A stretch of DNA of 64,000 nt from Tateyamaria sp. syn59 (GTDB taxonomy: Bacteria > Pseudomonadota > Alphaproteobacteria > Rhodobacterales > Rhodobacteraceae), in assembly GCF_007995245.1 (NCBI RefSeq), contig NZ_VCBA01000005.1, positions 62,001 to 126,000 on the forward strand. The letters are read 5' to 3'. The position numbers were made by a program, and so were the translations under genes. The notes under the pieces are model-generated. The model made no database searches. It was not told where the DNA came from and saw nothing but the letters and a program-made list of their open reading frames with translations. Positions 33,747 through 43,662 of the stretch are shown here, in pieces (position 1 is the first letter of the stretch; every line of letters begins with the position of its first letter).

Positions 33747-35282
33747 ATGTTTCGTATTTCGCATCTTGTTTCCAGCACCGCAGTGGCATTGTGCCTGCCT
33801 GCGTCAGCCGCTCTGGCCGACCTGACGGCGGACCAGGTCTGGTCTGACCTGCAATCCTACATGGAAAGCTCGGGCTACACCGTCACCGCGTCCGAGGCCG
33901 CCCGGTCCGGGGCGGTCGATATCTCAGACATGACGCTGAGCATGGAGATGGACGAAGACGCCGGTGGAGGCGCCTTCAAGGTTGAGCTTGAAAGCATCAA
34001 CTTTGTCGAACAGGGCGACGGCACCGTCGCAATCGAGCTGCCCGACCTCACGAAAATGAACATGACGTTCCAGCCCGAAACGGGTGAGAACGTGACCGTC
34101 GCCATCGACTTTACCCAGACCGCCCAGACCATGGTGGCGGCGGGTGATCCGGGCGATCTGACTTATACCTATGCGGCCGATGCTGCGGCCATGGCCCTGC
34201 AAAGCGTGACCATCGACGGTGTGTCCGTGGGCCCCGAGATCGCGAAGGTCGATATCCGCATGACGGACCTCGCGCAGACGGTGCAAACCTCGGTCGCGGA
34301 GTTGCGCAAGATGACGCAAGACATGACCGTGGCGAAAGTTGACTACGACATGGCCTTCAATGAGCCGGGCGGCGATGACACGTTCAAGCTGAAGGGCACG
34401 ATGAACGGACTGACGCTGACCGGCACGGGTGACCTGCCCCTGAACACGGACGTTCAGGACATGAACGCCATGTTGAATGACGGGTTCAAAGCAGTTGCCG
34501 CATTCACCACGACAGGCGGCAATTACGACCTGTCCTTCAGCAGCGAAACCGACGGCAGCGGCACGGCCAATGCCACATCAACGGGCGCCGCGTTTGACGT
34601 ATCTTTTGGGCCCGAGGGACTGCTTTACGATATCGCGCAGACCGGTGTTGAGATGAACATGCTGCTCACCGAATTGCCTTTGCCCCTGTCTTTTTCCGCT
34701 GCCGAGATCGGCACGCGGTTCCTGATGCCCCTGCAAAAGTCCAATGAAGAGCAGGATTTCGGCGTTGCCGTCACGTTGAATGAGTTTTCGATGTCGGAAA
34801 TGATCTGGAGCCTGTTTGACCCGACCTCGCAATTGCCGCGCGATCCGGCGACGCTGCAAGTTGACCTGAGCGGCAAGGCCAAGGTGCTGTTCGACTTCCT
34901 TGACCCGACCCAGGCGGCAGTACTGGAAGAGGCAGACACAGTGCCCGGTGAACTCAACGCCCTGACGATCAACAAGATCGAACTGGACGCGGTGGGCGCC
35001 AAGCTGACAGGCGCGGGCGACTTCGTGTTCGACAACAACGACCTGCAAACATTTGACGGGATGCCCCGGCCCGAAGGCGCGGTGGATCTGACGCTGGTGG
35101 GCGGCAACGGGCTGCTCGACAAGCTGGTTGAAATGGGTCTGCTGCCCGAGGATCAGGCAATGGGTGCTCGCATGATGATGGGCCTGTTCGCCGTTCCGGG
35201 AGAGGGTGAAGACACCCTGAACTCCAAGATCGAAGTGAACGATCAGGGCCACGTTCTGGCCAACGGTCAGCGCATCCGCTGA
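33747..35282 (+). CDS. DUF2125 domain secreted protein
   Basis: A 511-residue exported protein. The signal peptide MFRISHLVSSTAVALCLPAS ends near ALA at residue 24. The rest is rich in alternating polar strands (e.g. VSIDGVSVG-like repeats, DLTLVGGNGLLDKLVEMGLL) consistent with a DUF2125 beta-rich periplasmic protein. Function unknown. An AAGGA site precedes the ATG at 33747. No operon partner is obvious; pmbA follows after 89 bases. Confidence 0.85.
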   Translation: MFRISHLVSSTAVALCLPASAALADLTADQVWSDLQSYMESSGYTVTASEAARSGAVDISDMTLSMEMDEDAGGGAFKVELESINFVEQGDGTVAIELPDLTKMNMTFQPETGENVTVAIDFTQTAQTMVAAGDPGDLTYTYAADAAAMALQSVTIDGVSVGPEIAKVDIRMTDLAQTVQTSVAELRKMTQDMTVAKVDYDMAFNEPGGDDTFKLKGTMNGLTLTGTGDLPLNTDVQDMNAMLNDGFKAVAAFTTTGGNYDLSFSSETDGSGTANATSTGAAFDVSFGPEGLLYDIAQTGVEMNMLLTELPLPLSFSAAEIGTRFLMPLQKSNEEQDFGVAVTLNEFSMSEMIWSLFDPTSQLPRDPATLQVDLSGKAKVLFDFLDPTQAAVLEEADTVPGELNALTINKIELDAVGAKLTGAGDFVFDNNDLQTFDGMPRPEGAVDLTLVGGNGLLDKLVEMGLLPEDQAMGARMMMGLFAVPGEGEDTLNSKIEVNDQGHVLANGQRIR

Positions 35283-35371
35283 TGTCGTGACAACGGGGCG
35301 GCGCAGGTCGCCGCCCTTGCACACCACCCCCTGCCCCGCTACCTGATGGCGCATCCAAGCGGAGCAGACCC

Positions 35372-36721
35372 ATGACCCCATCCGACCTGTCACACCTGAC
35401 CGAACAGCTGCTTGCCGCTGCTAGGTCCGCAGGCGCGGACGCCGCCGACACCATCGCGGTGCAGGGCACATCGGTCTCGGTTGATGTGCGTGCTGGCGCG
35501 CTGGAACAGGCGGAACGGTCGGAATCCATCGACATCGGCCTGCGCGTATTTGTCGGTCAGAAGCAGGCAAACGTCTCGGCCTCTGACATCAGCGACCGGA
35601 CCATTGAGGAAATGGCGATGCGCGCCGTGGCCATGGCGGGCGAAGCACCCGAAGACCCCAATGCGGGTCTTGCCGACCCTGATCAGCTGACGAATGGCTG
35701 GGACATCGACACGCTTGAACTGAACGACCCGACACCGGAACCCGCCGCTGACGTCTTGCAGGCAGATGCGCTGGCGGCCGAAGCGGCGGCGATGGCGGTC
35801 AAGGGCGTGAGCCAGGTCCAGCAAGCCTCGGCCGGGTATGGGGCCCGCGACGTCTGGCTTGGGGCGAGCAACGGCTTTTCCGGCGGCTACCGCCGCACCG
35901 ACCGCGCGCTGAGCTGCGTCGCCATTGCAGGCACCGGCAAAGGGATGGAGCGGGACTACAGCGGGGACAGCCGCATTTTCCAATCCGACCTGCGCAGCGC
36001 CGAAGAGATCGGGACCGAGGCGGGCCATCGCACCGTCGAACGGCTGGACACGCGCAAACCGCCCACCGGCGCTTTCCCGGTGCTGTTTGACGAGCGTATT
36101 TCATCGACCCTGATCGGGCACCTGTTGGCAGCCGCCAACGGGTCGAGCGTGGCGCGCGGATCCTCTTGGCTGCGCGAGAAGTTGGGGCAGCAGGTGCTGC
36201 CCGATGGCCTGAACCTGGTCGAAGACCCGCACCGCCCGCGCACCTCGGGCTCACGCCCCTTTGATGCCGAGGGCCTCGCCACCAAGCGCCGTGTGATTGT
36301 CGAGGATGGCGTGTTGACGGGCTGGACGTTGGATCTGGCCACGGCGCGCAAATTGGGCATGTCCTCTACCGGCAACGCGGCGCGTGGCACATCCGCCCCG
36401 CCCAGCCCATCGAACTGGAACGTCACGCTGGATGCGGGGACTGCCACGCGCGATGACTTGATCCGCGACATGGGCACCGGGCTGCTGGTGACGTCGATGA
36501 TCGGGTCGACCATCAACCCGAACACCGGCGACTATTCCCGTGGGGCCGCAGGCATGTGGGTCGAGAATGGCGAGATCACCTATCCCGTCAACGAATGCAC
36601 CATCGCTGGCAATCTGATCGACATGCTGCGCGCAATCGTGCCCGCCAATGATGCGCGCGCGCATCTGAGCCGTGTGGTGCCGTCGCTGTTGGTTTCCGGA
36701 ATGACCCTTGCCGGCAACTGA
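35372..36721 (+). CDS. pmbA: TldD/PmbA family metalloprotease (PmbA)
   Basis: A 449-residue protein of the modulator-of-gyrase family. It begins with the usual Leu/Ala-rich helix, then VSVDVRAGALEQAERSES; near the C terminus are MGTGLLVTSMIG and GDYSRGAAGMWVENGEI, family signatures. In the TldD/TldE pair PmbA (TldE) is the partner lacking the HExxxH of TldD, which agrees with its absence here. The pair processes modified peptides in other bacteria; no tldD is in the window. Confidence 0.9.
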   Translation: MTPSDLSHLTEQLLAAARSAGADAADTIAVQGTSVSVDVRAGALEQAERSESIDIGLRVFVGQKQANVSASDISDRTIEEMAMRAVAMAGEAPEDPNAGLADPDQLTNGWDIDTLELNDPTPEPAADVLQADALAAEAAAMAVKGVSQVQQASAGYGARDVWLGASNGFSGGYRRTDRALSCVAIAGTGKGMERDYSGDSRIFQSDLRSAEEIGTEAGHRTVERLDTRKPPTGAFPVLFDERISSTLIGHLLAAANGSSVARGSSWLREKLGQQVLPDGLNLVEDPHRPRTSGSRPFDAEGLATKRRVIVEDGVLTGWTLDLATARKLGMSSTGNAARGTSAPPSPSNWNVTLDAGTATRDDLIRDMGTGLLVTSMIGSTINPNTGDYSRGAAGMWVENGEITYPVNECTIAGNLIDMLRAIVPANDARAHLSRVVPSLLVSGMTLAGN

Positions 36722-37496
36722 TCTGCCCTTGCTGATTGATGCGGCCCGTGTTGCGGGCCGTGTGGCGACCAGCTTTGCTGGCCCCACCGCCGCGCGCTGG
36801 GACAAGCCCGGCGATGCGGGGCCCGTGACCGAGGCCGATCTGGCCGTGAACGAGGTGCTGGAACGGACCCTGCGTCTGGCCCGGCCCGACTATGGCTGGC
36901 TGTCCGAAGAGACCGAGGATGACGCCGCCCGGCTGAGCGCCGATACCGTGTTCATCATCGACCCGATCGACGGCACCCGCAGCTTTGTCGAAGGCGGGCG
37001 GACCTGGGCCATTTCCATCGGTGTGGCGCATCAGGGCATCGTGACGGCGGCGGCGATCTACCTGCCACTGCGCGACAAGCTTTATGCCGCGGGCACGGGC
37101 CTGGGCGCGACGCTGAACGGCGCGACGCTGCTGGCAACCCAGGGCGCGATGACGCCGGGCAGCAAGGTGCTGGCCGCGCGCCCGACATTCGACAGCAAGC
37201 ATTGGCGCGACACCGCGCCATCGGTCGAACGGCACTACCGCCCCTCGCTGGCGTACCGGTTGTCGCTGGTGGGCGAGGGCAAGTTCGACGGCATGCTGAC
37301 CCTGCGCCCCACATGGGAGTGGGACATTGCCGCCGGATCCCTGATCGTGGCCGAAGCGGGCGGTACCATTACGGACCGCACGGGCGCGCCGCTACGCTTT
37401 AACAATGCGCATCCGGCCCTGAACGGTGTGGTGGCGGGTGGGCCCGGTCTGCACCGTGCGCTTGTGGGGGAATTGGGCTCGGATCAAGGCACCTGA
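36708..37496 (+). CDS. Inositol monophosphatase superfamily phosphatase, CysQ-like
   Basis: A 262-residue Mg-dependent phosphatase. Metal ligands are visible: LSEETEDD, FIIDPIDGTRSFVEG (the DPIDGT motif) and WEWDIAAGSLIVAEAGG. The family covers 3'(2'),5'-bisphosphate nucleotidase (CysQ) and inositol monophosphatase; the sequence does not settle which. The start appears to be a TTG at 36708, overlapping pmbA by 14 bases, because no ATG or GTG stands before the conserved N-terminal helix. Confidence 0.87.
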   Translation: MPATDLPLLIDAARVAGRVATSFAGPTAARWDKPGDAGPVTEADLAVNEVLERTLRLARPDYGWLSEETEDDAARLSADTVFIIDPIDGTRSFVEGGRTWAISIGVAHQGIVTAAAIYLPLRDKLYAAGTGLGATLNGATLLATQGAMTPGSKVLAARPTFDSKHWRDTAPSVERHYRPSLAYRLSLVGEGKFDGMLTLRPTWEWDIAAGSLIVAEAGGTITDRTGAPLRFNNAHPALNGVVAGGPGLHRALVGELGSDQGT

Positions 37497-37570
37497 TCGC
37501 CTTGACCCCAGGGGGCATATGCGCAAACTGCCGAGAGGCATGCCCAAGCCCACTATCGAAGGAAAATACG

Positions 37571-37813
37571 ATGACACAGCGCCTGCACCTCGTCTTTGGC
37601 GGCGAACTGGTCGACCCGTCGAAAAACGTGTTCAAGGATGTGAACGACCTGCATATCGTTGGGATATTCCCCAACTATCAGGCCGCCTACGACGCCTGGA
37701 AATCCGAAGCGCAGCGCACCGTAGACAACGCCCATATGCGCTACTACATCGCGCACCTGCACCGTCTGAGGGACGAGGAAAACGCGGCCGCGACGACCGA
37801 AGAGCTGGGCTGA
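37571..37813 (+). CDS. DUF4170 small protein
   Basis: An 80-residue protein starting MTQRLHLVFGGELVDPSKNV with IVGIFPNYQAAYDAWKSEAQ, the DUF4170 pattern. This family regularly precedes waaA in alphaproteobacteria, as here (7 bases upstream of the waaA GTG). A role in lipid A-Kdo assembly is suggested only by context. GGAAAA lies before its ATG. Confidence 0.88.
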   Translation: MTQRLHLVFGGELVDPSKNVFKDVNDLHIVGIFPNYQAAYDAWKSEAQRTVDNAHMRYYIAHLHRLRDEENAAATTEELG

Positions 37814-37820
37814 CCTACAC

Positions 37821-39041
37821 GTGCGCGGCTCGCTGGGGCTTACGGCTTATCGCACGCTGTCGGGGCGGCGCAAACCGCCCGACTTTGCACCGGCCCGGGA
37901 CCGGCCTGAGGGCGAGCTTGTGTGGATCCACGCTGCAGAGCCCGGCAACAACCGCGCCCTGAACGACCTGGCCCACCGGCTTGTCTTTATGCGCCCTGGC
38001 TGCCACGTGATGCTGACCGCTGCCCATGATGATTTTGGCGACCGAGGGGTCGATGAAGTCTGGCAGGACCTGACACCGCCCGACCACCCCGATGTCACAG
38101 ACGCCTTTGTTGCACATTGGGCGCCAGACGTGCTGATCTGGACATGGGGCGATCTTCTGCCCAACCTGATCCTGTCCACTGCGGAAAGCGGCGCGCACAT
38201 GATGCTTGTCGATGCCGATGTCGACGGGTTCGACGGGCGCCGCGACCGGTGGTTGCCCGAGGTCCCGCGCGCCCTGCTTGCACAATTCAACCACGTCACA
38301 GCGCGAAATCAGCACACCCATTCCAAGCTGGCCCAGATGGGCCGCCCCGTCGGCGCCATGGAACTGGCCGAGCCCCTGCACCCTTTTGGCAAGATGCTGA
38401 CCGTCATCGACAGTGATCTTGCTGACCTGACCGCCGCGCTTGCCGGGCGGCCCTCATGGTTGTCGGCGCGCACCTCGCCAAAGGAGTGCGGAACAATCCT
38501 GGCGGCGCACAAGCTGGCGCTGAAGTCTTCGCACCGGCTGCTGCTGATCTTGCACTTTTCCGACCCGGACGAAGCGCTTCAGGCCGAAGAGGCCGCGCGC
38601 GCGCAGTCGCTGCTGGTCGCCAACTGGAGCGATGGCGCCTTTCCAGAAGACAACACCCAGGTGCTCATTGCCGACGACGATGCAGAGCTGGGCCTGTGGT
38701 TGCGCGTGGCGACAGTGACATTCCTGGGTGGCTCTATGCAAGCCGGAGTAGACATCTGTGATCCTTATTCAGTCGCCGCGCACGGGTCGGCCATCGTATA
38801 TGGCCCGAATGTCGGCGAGCATGTTGATGCGTTCACCCGCCTCATGAATGCCGGTGCAGCACGGATCGTGAACGACACGCCGTCGCTTGGCCGCGCGATC
38901 AGCCAGATGATCGCGCCCGATCACGCGGCCCATATGGCCACGGCGGGCTGGGACGTGGTCACGCGCGGGGCCGACAGCCTTGACCGGATCATCTCACTGA
39001 CCCAGACCCGCCTCGATTCCCGCAGATCGGAGAAGCGGTGA
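37821..39041 (+). CDS. waaA: 3-deoxy-D-manno-octulosonic acid transferase
   Basis: A 406-residue glycosyltransferase (GT30) that adds Kdo to lipid A precursor at the inner membrane. Recognisable elements are LVWIHAAEPGNNRALNDLAH near the N terminus, a region LIWTWGDLLPNLIL, and the donor-site part FLGGSMQAGVDICDPYSVAA near the C terminus. The N-terminal membrane anchor is less clear than in E. coli. GTG start. The stop overlaps the lpxK start, consistent with a lipid A operon DUF4170-waaA-lpxK. Confidence 0.88.
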   Translation: MRGSLGLTAYRTLSGRRKPPDFAPARDRPEGELVWIHAAEPGNNRALNDLAHRLVFMRPGCHVMLTAAHDDFGDRGVDEVWQDLTPPDHPDVTDAFVAHWAPDVLIWTWGDLLPNLILSTAESGAHMMLVDADVDGFDGRRDRWLPEVPRALLAQFNHVTARNQHTHSKLAQMGRPVGAMELAEPLHPFGKMLTVIDSDLADLTAALAGRPSWLSARTSPKECGTILAAHKLALKSSHRLLLILHFSDPDEALQAEEAARAQSLLVANWSDGAFPEDNTQVLIADDDAELGLWLRVATVTFLGGSMQAGVDICDPYSVAAHGSAIVYGPNVGEHVDAFTRLMNAGAARIVNDTPSLGRAISQMIAPDHAAHMATAGWDVVTRGADSLDRIISLTQTRLDSRRSEKR

Positions 39042-40039
39042 TGCGTGCACCGGGCTTCTGGTCACGGCCCAAACCCGACTGGCGCGCCCGCCTCCTGTCC
39101 CCGCTGGGTGCCCTTTATGCCAAAGGCACGGCCCGGCGCCTGGCGCGTGGCACGCCTCAAAAGATGCCAGTGCCGGTCATTTGCGTCGGCAACATCAACG
39201 CGGGCGGAACGGGAAAAACCCCGACTGTCATCGCCGTGGCTGAGCGACTCCGTGATGCCTTCCATGCACCGCACATCGTCAGCCGAGGCTATGGCGGCAC
39301 CGAGACGGGGCCGCTTGAGGTCAACCCGACCAGCCACAGTGCCGCCCGCGTCGGCGACGAACCCCTGCTGCTGAGCGCCTTTGCAAGAATGTGGGTCGCG
39401 CGCGACCGGGCCGCCGGTGCAAGGGCGGCGATTGAAGCCGGAGCGACGGCAATCATTCTGGACGATGGGTTTCAGAACCCAAGCCTGGCCTATGATCTGT
39501 CCATCGTCGTGGTGGATGCGGAAACAGGGTTCGGGAACGGCTTGTGCCTGCCCGCCGGTCCCTTGCGCGAACCGGCCGCCGTGGGTCTTGCCCGTGCCGA
39601 TCTGTTGCTGAGCATTGGTGATGACGCCGCGCAGGCACGGTTCAATGATACGCCACTGCCAAACAGGTTGACCCACCTGCGCGCACGGCTTGAGCCGCTA
39701 CAGACCGGGATGCCCTGGGCCGGAATGAACGTCATTGCCTTCGCCGGGATCGGACGGCCTGAGAAGTTCTTCGACACGTTGCGAGGGCTTGGTGTGAACC
39801 TGATGCGGACCGAAGCTTTGGGTGATCATGAAAAGCTAAGCACCGCCTTCCTGACCCGGCTGGAACGTGACGCGCGCGCCATGGGTGCTCAGCTTGTCAC
39901 CACGGAAAAGGACGCCGCGCGGCTGCCTGCCGCGTTCAGGTCAAAGGTGACCACGCTGCCCGTGCGGCTGCAGTTTGAGGACGCGACAGCGCTCGACACG
40001 GCGCTTGCCGCATTGCCTGACACCAAGCAAGCGACCTGA
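39041..40039 (+). CDS. lpxK: Tetraacyldisaccharide 4'-kinase
   Basis: A 332-residue membrane-associated kinase that phosphorylates lipid A precursor at the 4' position. The P loop is NINAGGTGKTPTVIAVAERL, with VPVICVGN before it; a later FAGIGRPEKFFDTL and TTEKDAARLP are family signatures. The ATG at 39041 overlaps the waaA stop by one base; a GTG one codon earlier is the alternative. The operon ends here; a hairpin follows. Confidence 0.93.
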   Translation: MRAPGFWSRPKPDWRARLLSPLGALYAKGTARRLARGTPQKMPVPVICVGNINAGGTGKTPTVIAVAERLRDAFHAPHIVSRGYGGTETGPLEVNPTSHSAARVGDEPLLLSAFARMWVARDRAAGARAAIEAGATAIILDDGFQNPSLAYDLSIVVVDAETGFGNGLCLPAGPLREPAAVGLARADLLLSIGDDAAQARFNDTPLPNRLTHLRARLEPLQTGMPWAGMNVIAFAGIGRPEKFFDTLRGLGVNLMRTEALGDHEKLSTAFLTRLERDARAMGAQLVTTEKDAARLPAAFRSKVTTLPVRLQFEDATALDTALAALPDTKQAT

Positions 40040-40044
40040 CACCC

Positions 40045-40079
40045 GAAAACAAAAACGCCCGACCAATGGCCGGGCGTTG
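40045..40079 (-). terminator. Rho-independent terminator of dsbA-like gene
   Basis: AACGCCCG/CGGGCGTT stem (40054-40061 with 40071-40078). On the minus strand it is followed by TTTTTGTTTT, so it mainly ends the DsbA operon and may also end lpxK transcription. Confidence 0.8.
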
Positions 40080-40099
40080 CATGCTGTATCGGACGTGGC

Positions 40100-40798
40100 T
40101 TAGCTGCCAGCCGCTTCGTCGATCAGACCCGCCATCTCGGAATAGGCCATGTTGTTGTACGTGGTCCCGTTGATGACAAAGCTGGGGGTCGAGTTGATCC
40201 CGTCCTCTGCTGCGTTCTGCTGATACCACGCGACCAGCGTGCGCAGGTTGTCAGCATCGGTCAGGCATCCCTCAAGCATATCGCCGTCCAGCCCGGCCAA
40301 ACGACCGATCTTGCGCAACTCGTCCGCGATCTGGGCCGGGTCGCCTCCGCCTGCACGCGCCCATTCAGCCTGACCGGCATAGAGCATTTCGGTGATGCCA
40401 AAGAATGTCTCAGGCGTACCGGCACAGCGGGCAATGGCCGAGGCCCAGAGACCGAAACGGTCAAAGTAAACCTCGCGGTAGATGAAGTTGATCTTGCCCG
40501 TGTCGATGTAATCGGCCTTGAGCTGCTTGTACGGACCCGTGTGGAAGGTCGCGCAATGCGGGCAGGTGTAGCTGGCATATTCGATGACAGTCACGGGGGC
40601 ATCGGGATTGCCCAGCTGCATTTCGACCACGGTCGAGGTGTCGATATCGCTTGAGGCTTCCTGCGCATTGGCCGCGCCCAGTAACCGTTCGGCTTGCGCC
40701 TGTTCCTGGGCGGACGGGCCGCTCGATTGCATCGAGCTATACAGGAAATAGCCACCGACGCCGACGATCACGGCGATAAGGGCAACGATACGGTTCAT
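40100..40798 (-). CDS. DsbA family thiol-disulfide oxidoreductase
   Basis: A 232-residue periplasmic protein. An N-terminal hydrophobic anchor or signal (residues 3-20) is followed by a thioredoxin fold with active site C79-P-H-C82 (YASYTCPHCATFHTG) and a cis-Pro region INSTPSFVINGT. CPHC is the DsbA motif, so it oxidises exported proteins. It overlaps the DUF721 stop by four bases. Confidence 0.9.
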   Translation of the reverse strand: MNRIVALIAVIVGVGGYFLYSSMQSSGPSAQEQAQAERLLGAANAQEASSDIDTSTVVEMQLGNPDAPVTVIEYASYTCPHCATFHTGPYKQLKADYIDTGKINFIYREVYFDRFGLWASAIARCAGTPETFFGITEMLYAGQAEWARAGGGDPAQIADELRKIGRLAGLDGDMLEGCLTDADNLRTLVAWYQQNAAEDGINSTPSFVINGTTYNNMAYSEMAGLIDEAAGS

Positions 40799-41316
40799 GT
40801 GCGTGTTCCTTGTTTTTGTTTTGTCAGGATATGCGCGCCCAGTTTCTCGAGGGCATCGCGCAATGTGTCGTCCTGGACCGGCGCCACCATCTGGCTGGAC
40901 GCAGCGGTCATTTCAGGAGCCGGGGCTTTGGGCTCGTCTTCCTTGCGGCGGTGTTCAAAGGCAACCTGGCCATCCTCGAACCCGGTCGCGGCGGTCTGTG
41001 TGATGCGAATGCGCGCGATGGCGTTGTAGCCGTAGACAGCATTGACCCGCTCGCGCAGCTGATCCTTCTGCATCTCAAGCATGGGCGCCTGCGCACCGGT
41101 TGTCAGCAGGGTCAGCGTCGCACCCATGCCACCCCGGCCATAGCTGACCTCGACCGGCCGGGCGATGGCGGCCACGTCGGCGCCCGCAACCTCGGCCCAG
41201 TCCGTCAGCAGACGACTTTGCGCGAACCCACGGCTTTCGCTGGCCTTCCGAATCCGCCCGGTCAGCAGCGATGCTGTCCGCTTGAACCCTTTTGTACTGG
41301 CACGGCGCGCGACCAT
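40795..41316 (-). CDS. DUF721 domain protein
   Basis: A 173-residue protein starting MVARRASTKGFKRTASLLTG with WAEVAGADVAAIARPVEVSY and a C-terminal QLRERVNAVYGYNAIARIRI, typical of DUF721 (DciA-like). Some relatives load the replicative helicase; whether this one does is not known. The start at 41316 removes an unconserved upstream extension. It is coupled to the dsbA-like gene and divergent from mutY. Confidence 0.86.
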   Translation of the reverse strand: MVARRASTKGFKRTASLLTGRIRKASESRGFAQSRLLTDWAEVAGADVAAIARPVEVSYGRGGMGATLTLLTTGAQAPMLEMQKDQLRERVNAVYGYNAIARIRITQTAATGFEDGQVAFEHRRKEDEPKAPAPEMTAASSQMVAPVQDDTLRDALEKLGAHILTKQKQGTRT

Positions 41317-41398
41317 GGCTATGTTCCCTCTCACTCGGGCGTGATCATAGCGGATGAAAGCGTGATCACCAGACATCTCAAGTGGGAAAGCATAAATC

Positions 41399-42442
41399 TT
41401 GCGTGACCTCAGCCGTGAGCTTCTGGACTGGTACGACATACATGCGCGCGCGATGCCGTGGCGTGTGGGGCCCGCGGACAAGCTGGCGGGGGTGCGTCCG
41501 GACCCCTATGCCGTGTGGATGTCCGAGATCATGTTGCAGCAGACAACAGTCGCGGCGGTCACCGAATACTTCAAACGGTTCATTGCGCGTTGGCCCACCG
41601 TTGCTGATCTGGCAGCGGCGGAAGATGCCGAGGTCATGGGCGAATGGGCGGGCCTTGGCTATTACGCCCGCGCCCGCAACCTGTTGAAATGCGCCCGCGC
41701 GGTGGTGGCCGACCATGGCGGTGCGTTCCCGGCGGATCATGCAGCTTTGCTGAAGCTGCCGGGCATCGGGCCCTATACGGCGGCGGCCATCGCCTCGATC
41801 GCGTTTGATTTGCGCCATGTGGTGGTGGACGGGAATGTCGAGCGGGTCATGGCCCGCATGTTCGATGAACACACGCCCTTGCCTGCGGCGAAGCCCATCC
41901 TGACCGAACATGCTGACCGGCTGACGCCCAGCGCGCGGCCTGGCGATCATGCACAAGCGGTCATGGATCTGGGTGCCACGATCTGCACACCGAAATCCCC
42001 TGCATGCGGCATTTGCCCATGGCGCGACCCATGCAAGGCGCGGGCTGAGGGGACAGCGCCTGAGTTGCCCAAGAAGACCCCCAAGAAAGCCAAACCGATC
42101 CGTCACGGCACCGTCTACCTCGCCCAGCGCAGTGATGGCGCGTGGCTGGTGGAGACACGGCCCGACAAGGGCCTGCTCGGCGGCATGATGGGCTGGCCCG
42201 GCAGCGATTGGGTGGATGTGTCAGAGCCGCGCCCCGTCGCCGTGCCCATGATTGCGGAATGGACAAAATTGAACGGAGAAGTGCGGCACACGTTTACGCA
42301 TTTCCACCTCATTCTCGACGTTATGGTCGCGCAGGTTGCGGGCACTGAACCGGATCGAGGATACTTTCTGCCCCGAGACCAATTCCGCCCATCGGACCTG
42401 CCCACGGTGATGCGCAAAGCCTTCGATCTGGCGCAGTCGTGA
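41399..42442 (+). CDS. mutY: A/G-specific adenine glycosylase
   Basis: A 347-residue base-excision repair enzyme that removes adenine opposite 8-oxoguanine. The helix-hairpin-helix LPGIGPYTAAAIASIAF is followed by the catalytic Asp region VVVDGNVERV; the iron-sulfur cluster motif is C-x6-C-x2-C-x5-C in CTPKSPACGICPWRDPC. A C-terminal NUDIX-like 8-oxoG recognition domain follows (from about 235). The start is a TTG at 41399, preceded by GGGAAAG; no ATG lies at a sensible distance. Divergent from DUF721. Confidence 0.92.
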   Translation: MRDLSRELLDWYDIHARAMPWRVGPADKLAGVRPDPYAVWMSEIMLQQTTVAAVTEYFKRFIARWPTVADLAAAEDAEVMGEWAGLGYYARARNLLKCARAVVADHGGAFPADHAALLKLPGIGPYTAAAIASIAFDLRHVVVDGNVERVMARMFDEHTPLPAAKPILTEHADRLTPSARPGDHAQAVMDLGATICTPKSPACGICPWRDPCKARAEGTAPELPKKTPKKAKPIRHGTVYLAQRSDGAWLVETRPDKGLLGGMMGWPGSDWVDVSEPRPVAVPMIAEWTKLNGEVRHTFTHFHLILDVMVAQVAGTEPDRGYFLPRDQFRPSDLPTVMRKAFDLAQS

Positions 42443-42525
42443 CCAACGCGGCGTAGCGTCACGCTTGGCAGGTCCACGCACCTGTGCCTAGACTTTGGCG
42501 CGCGCAACCAAAGGATCGCATACGC

Positions 42526-43662
42526 ATGACCTTGCCCCCGGAAACCGTCGCCAAAGTGCAGAACGCCCTGCCTTTTGCCATGTCTTTCCTTCTGATACCA
42601 TTGGCGATCATCACCGCGATCTACGGTGGCTGGACCGTGGTCCTTTTGCCGGTTGTCACGTGGTACATGTTCTCGATCCTCGACCTCGCCGTCGGGTTGA
42701 ACACGGACAATGCGGACCTGGAGGCCACAGAGGATGATCTCTTCTGGTACCGCGCCATCACCACCGCCTGGGTGCCTGCGCAATTCCTGCTGCTCTTCGG
42801 CATGATCGCCTATGTTGCGCCCGCCGATCACCTGAACACCTTGGAAAAGCTGGCGATCTTCTTCGGCGTCGGCGTGATCACCGGCACCGTGGGGATCAAC
42901 TACAGCCACGAACTCATGCACCAGAAAAACAAGCTGGAGCGCTGGCTGGCTGATGCTCTGCTTGCCATGGTGCTCTATTCCCACTTCCGGTCCGAACACC
43001 TGCTGGTGCACCACCGCTATGTCGCCACCCCGCGCGACCCAGTCACGGCGCGCATGGGCGAAAGCTTTTACCGCTTCTATCCGCGCGTGCTGAAACAGTG
43101 CTTCCTGTCCGCCTGGAACGCGGAAAAGGCGATGCTGGCGCGCAAGAACCTGCCCGCGACGGACAGCTCAAACCCGTTCTGGAAATACGCCTACCTGCAA
43201 CTGATCTGCTTTCTGCTGGCCTTTGCCCTTGGCGGCTGGGCAGGCGTCGGCCTGTTCCTCCTGCAAGCGGGCGTTGCGATCTGGCAGCTCGAATTAGTGA
43301 ACTACATTGAACATTACGGGCTGACCCGGAAACATCTGGGCGACGGCAAGTACGAACACGTCCAGCCGCGCCATTCCTGGAACGCGGCGCACAAGGCATC
43401 AAACTGGCTGCTGATCAACCTGCAACGGCACTCCGACCACCACTACAAACCCGACCGGCGTTTTCCCGTCCTGCAAAACTACACCGAGGCGGACGCCCCC
43501 CAACTGCCCTATGGCTACCCGGTGATGACCATCGCCGCGATGATGCCCAAGGTCTGGAAACGGGTGATGAACCCGCGCGTGCAGAAGTGGCGGGACATGT
43601 ACTATCCCGAGATCACGGACTGGACAGCCTACAACAAAGCCGCCAACCCGCTTCCGCGCTAG
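42526..43662 (+). CDS. alkB: Alkane 1-monooxygenase
   Basis: A 378-residue integral membrane di-iron hydroxylase. The histidine boxes are H128-E-L-M-H132, E157-H158-LLV-H162-H163 (with VATPRDP) and LQRHSDHH (H302, H305, H306); NYIEHYGL (259-266) is the AlkB-specific motif. Six hydrophobic segments flank them. It hydroxylates n-alkanes at the terminal carbon and needs rubredoxin and its reductase, which are not nearby. The second box has VHH where many AlkBs have GHH. The start at 42526 gives the usual N terminus. Confidence 0.9.
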   Translation: MTLPPETVAKVQNALPFAMSFLLIPLAIITAIYGGWTVVLLPVVTWYMFSILDLAVGLNTDNADLEATEDDLFWYRAITTAWVPAQFLLLFGMIAYVAPADHLNTLEKLAIFFGVGVITGTVGINYSHELMHQKNKLERWLADALLAMVLYSHFRSEHLLVHHRYVATPRDPVTARMGESFYRFYPRVLKQCFLSAWNAEKAMLARKNLPATDSSNPFWKYAYLQLICFLLAFALGGWAGVGLFLLQAGVAIWQLELVNYIEHYGLTRKHLGDGKYEHVQPRHSWNAAHKASNWLLINLQRHSDHHYKPDRRFPVLQNYTEADAPQLPYGYPVMTIAAMMPKVWKRVMNPRVQKWRDMYYPEITDWTAYNKAANPLPR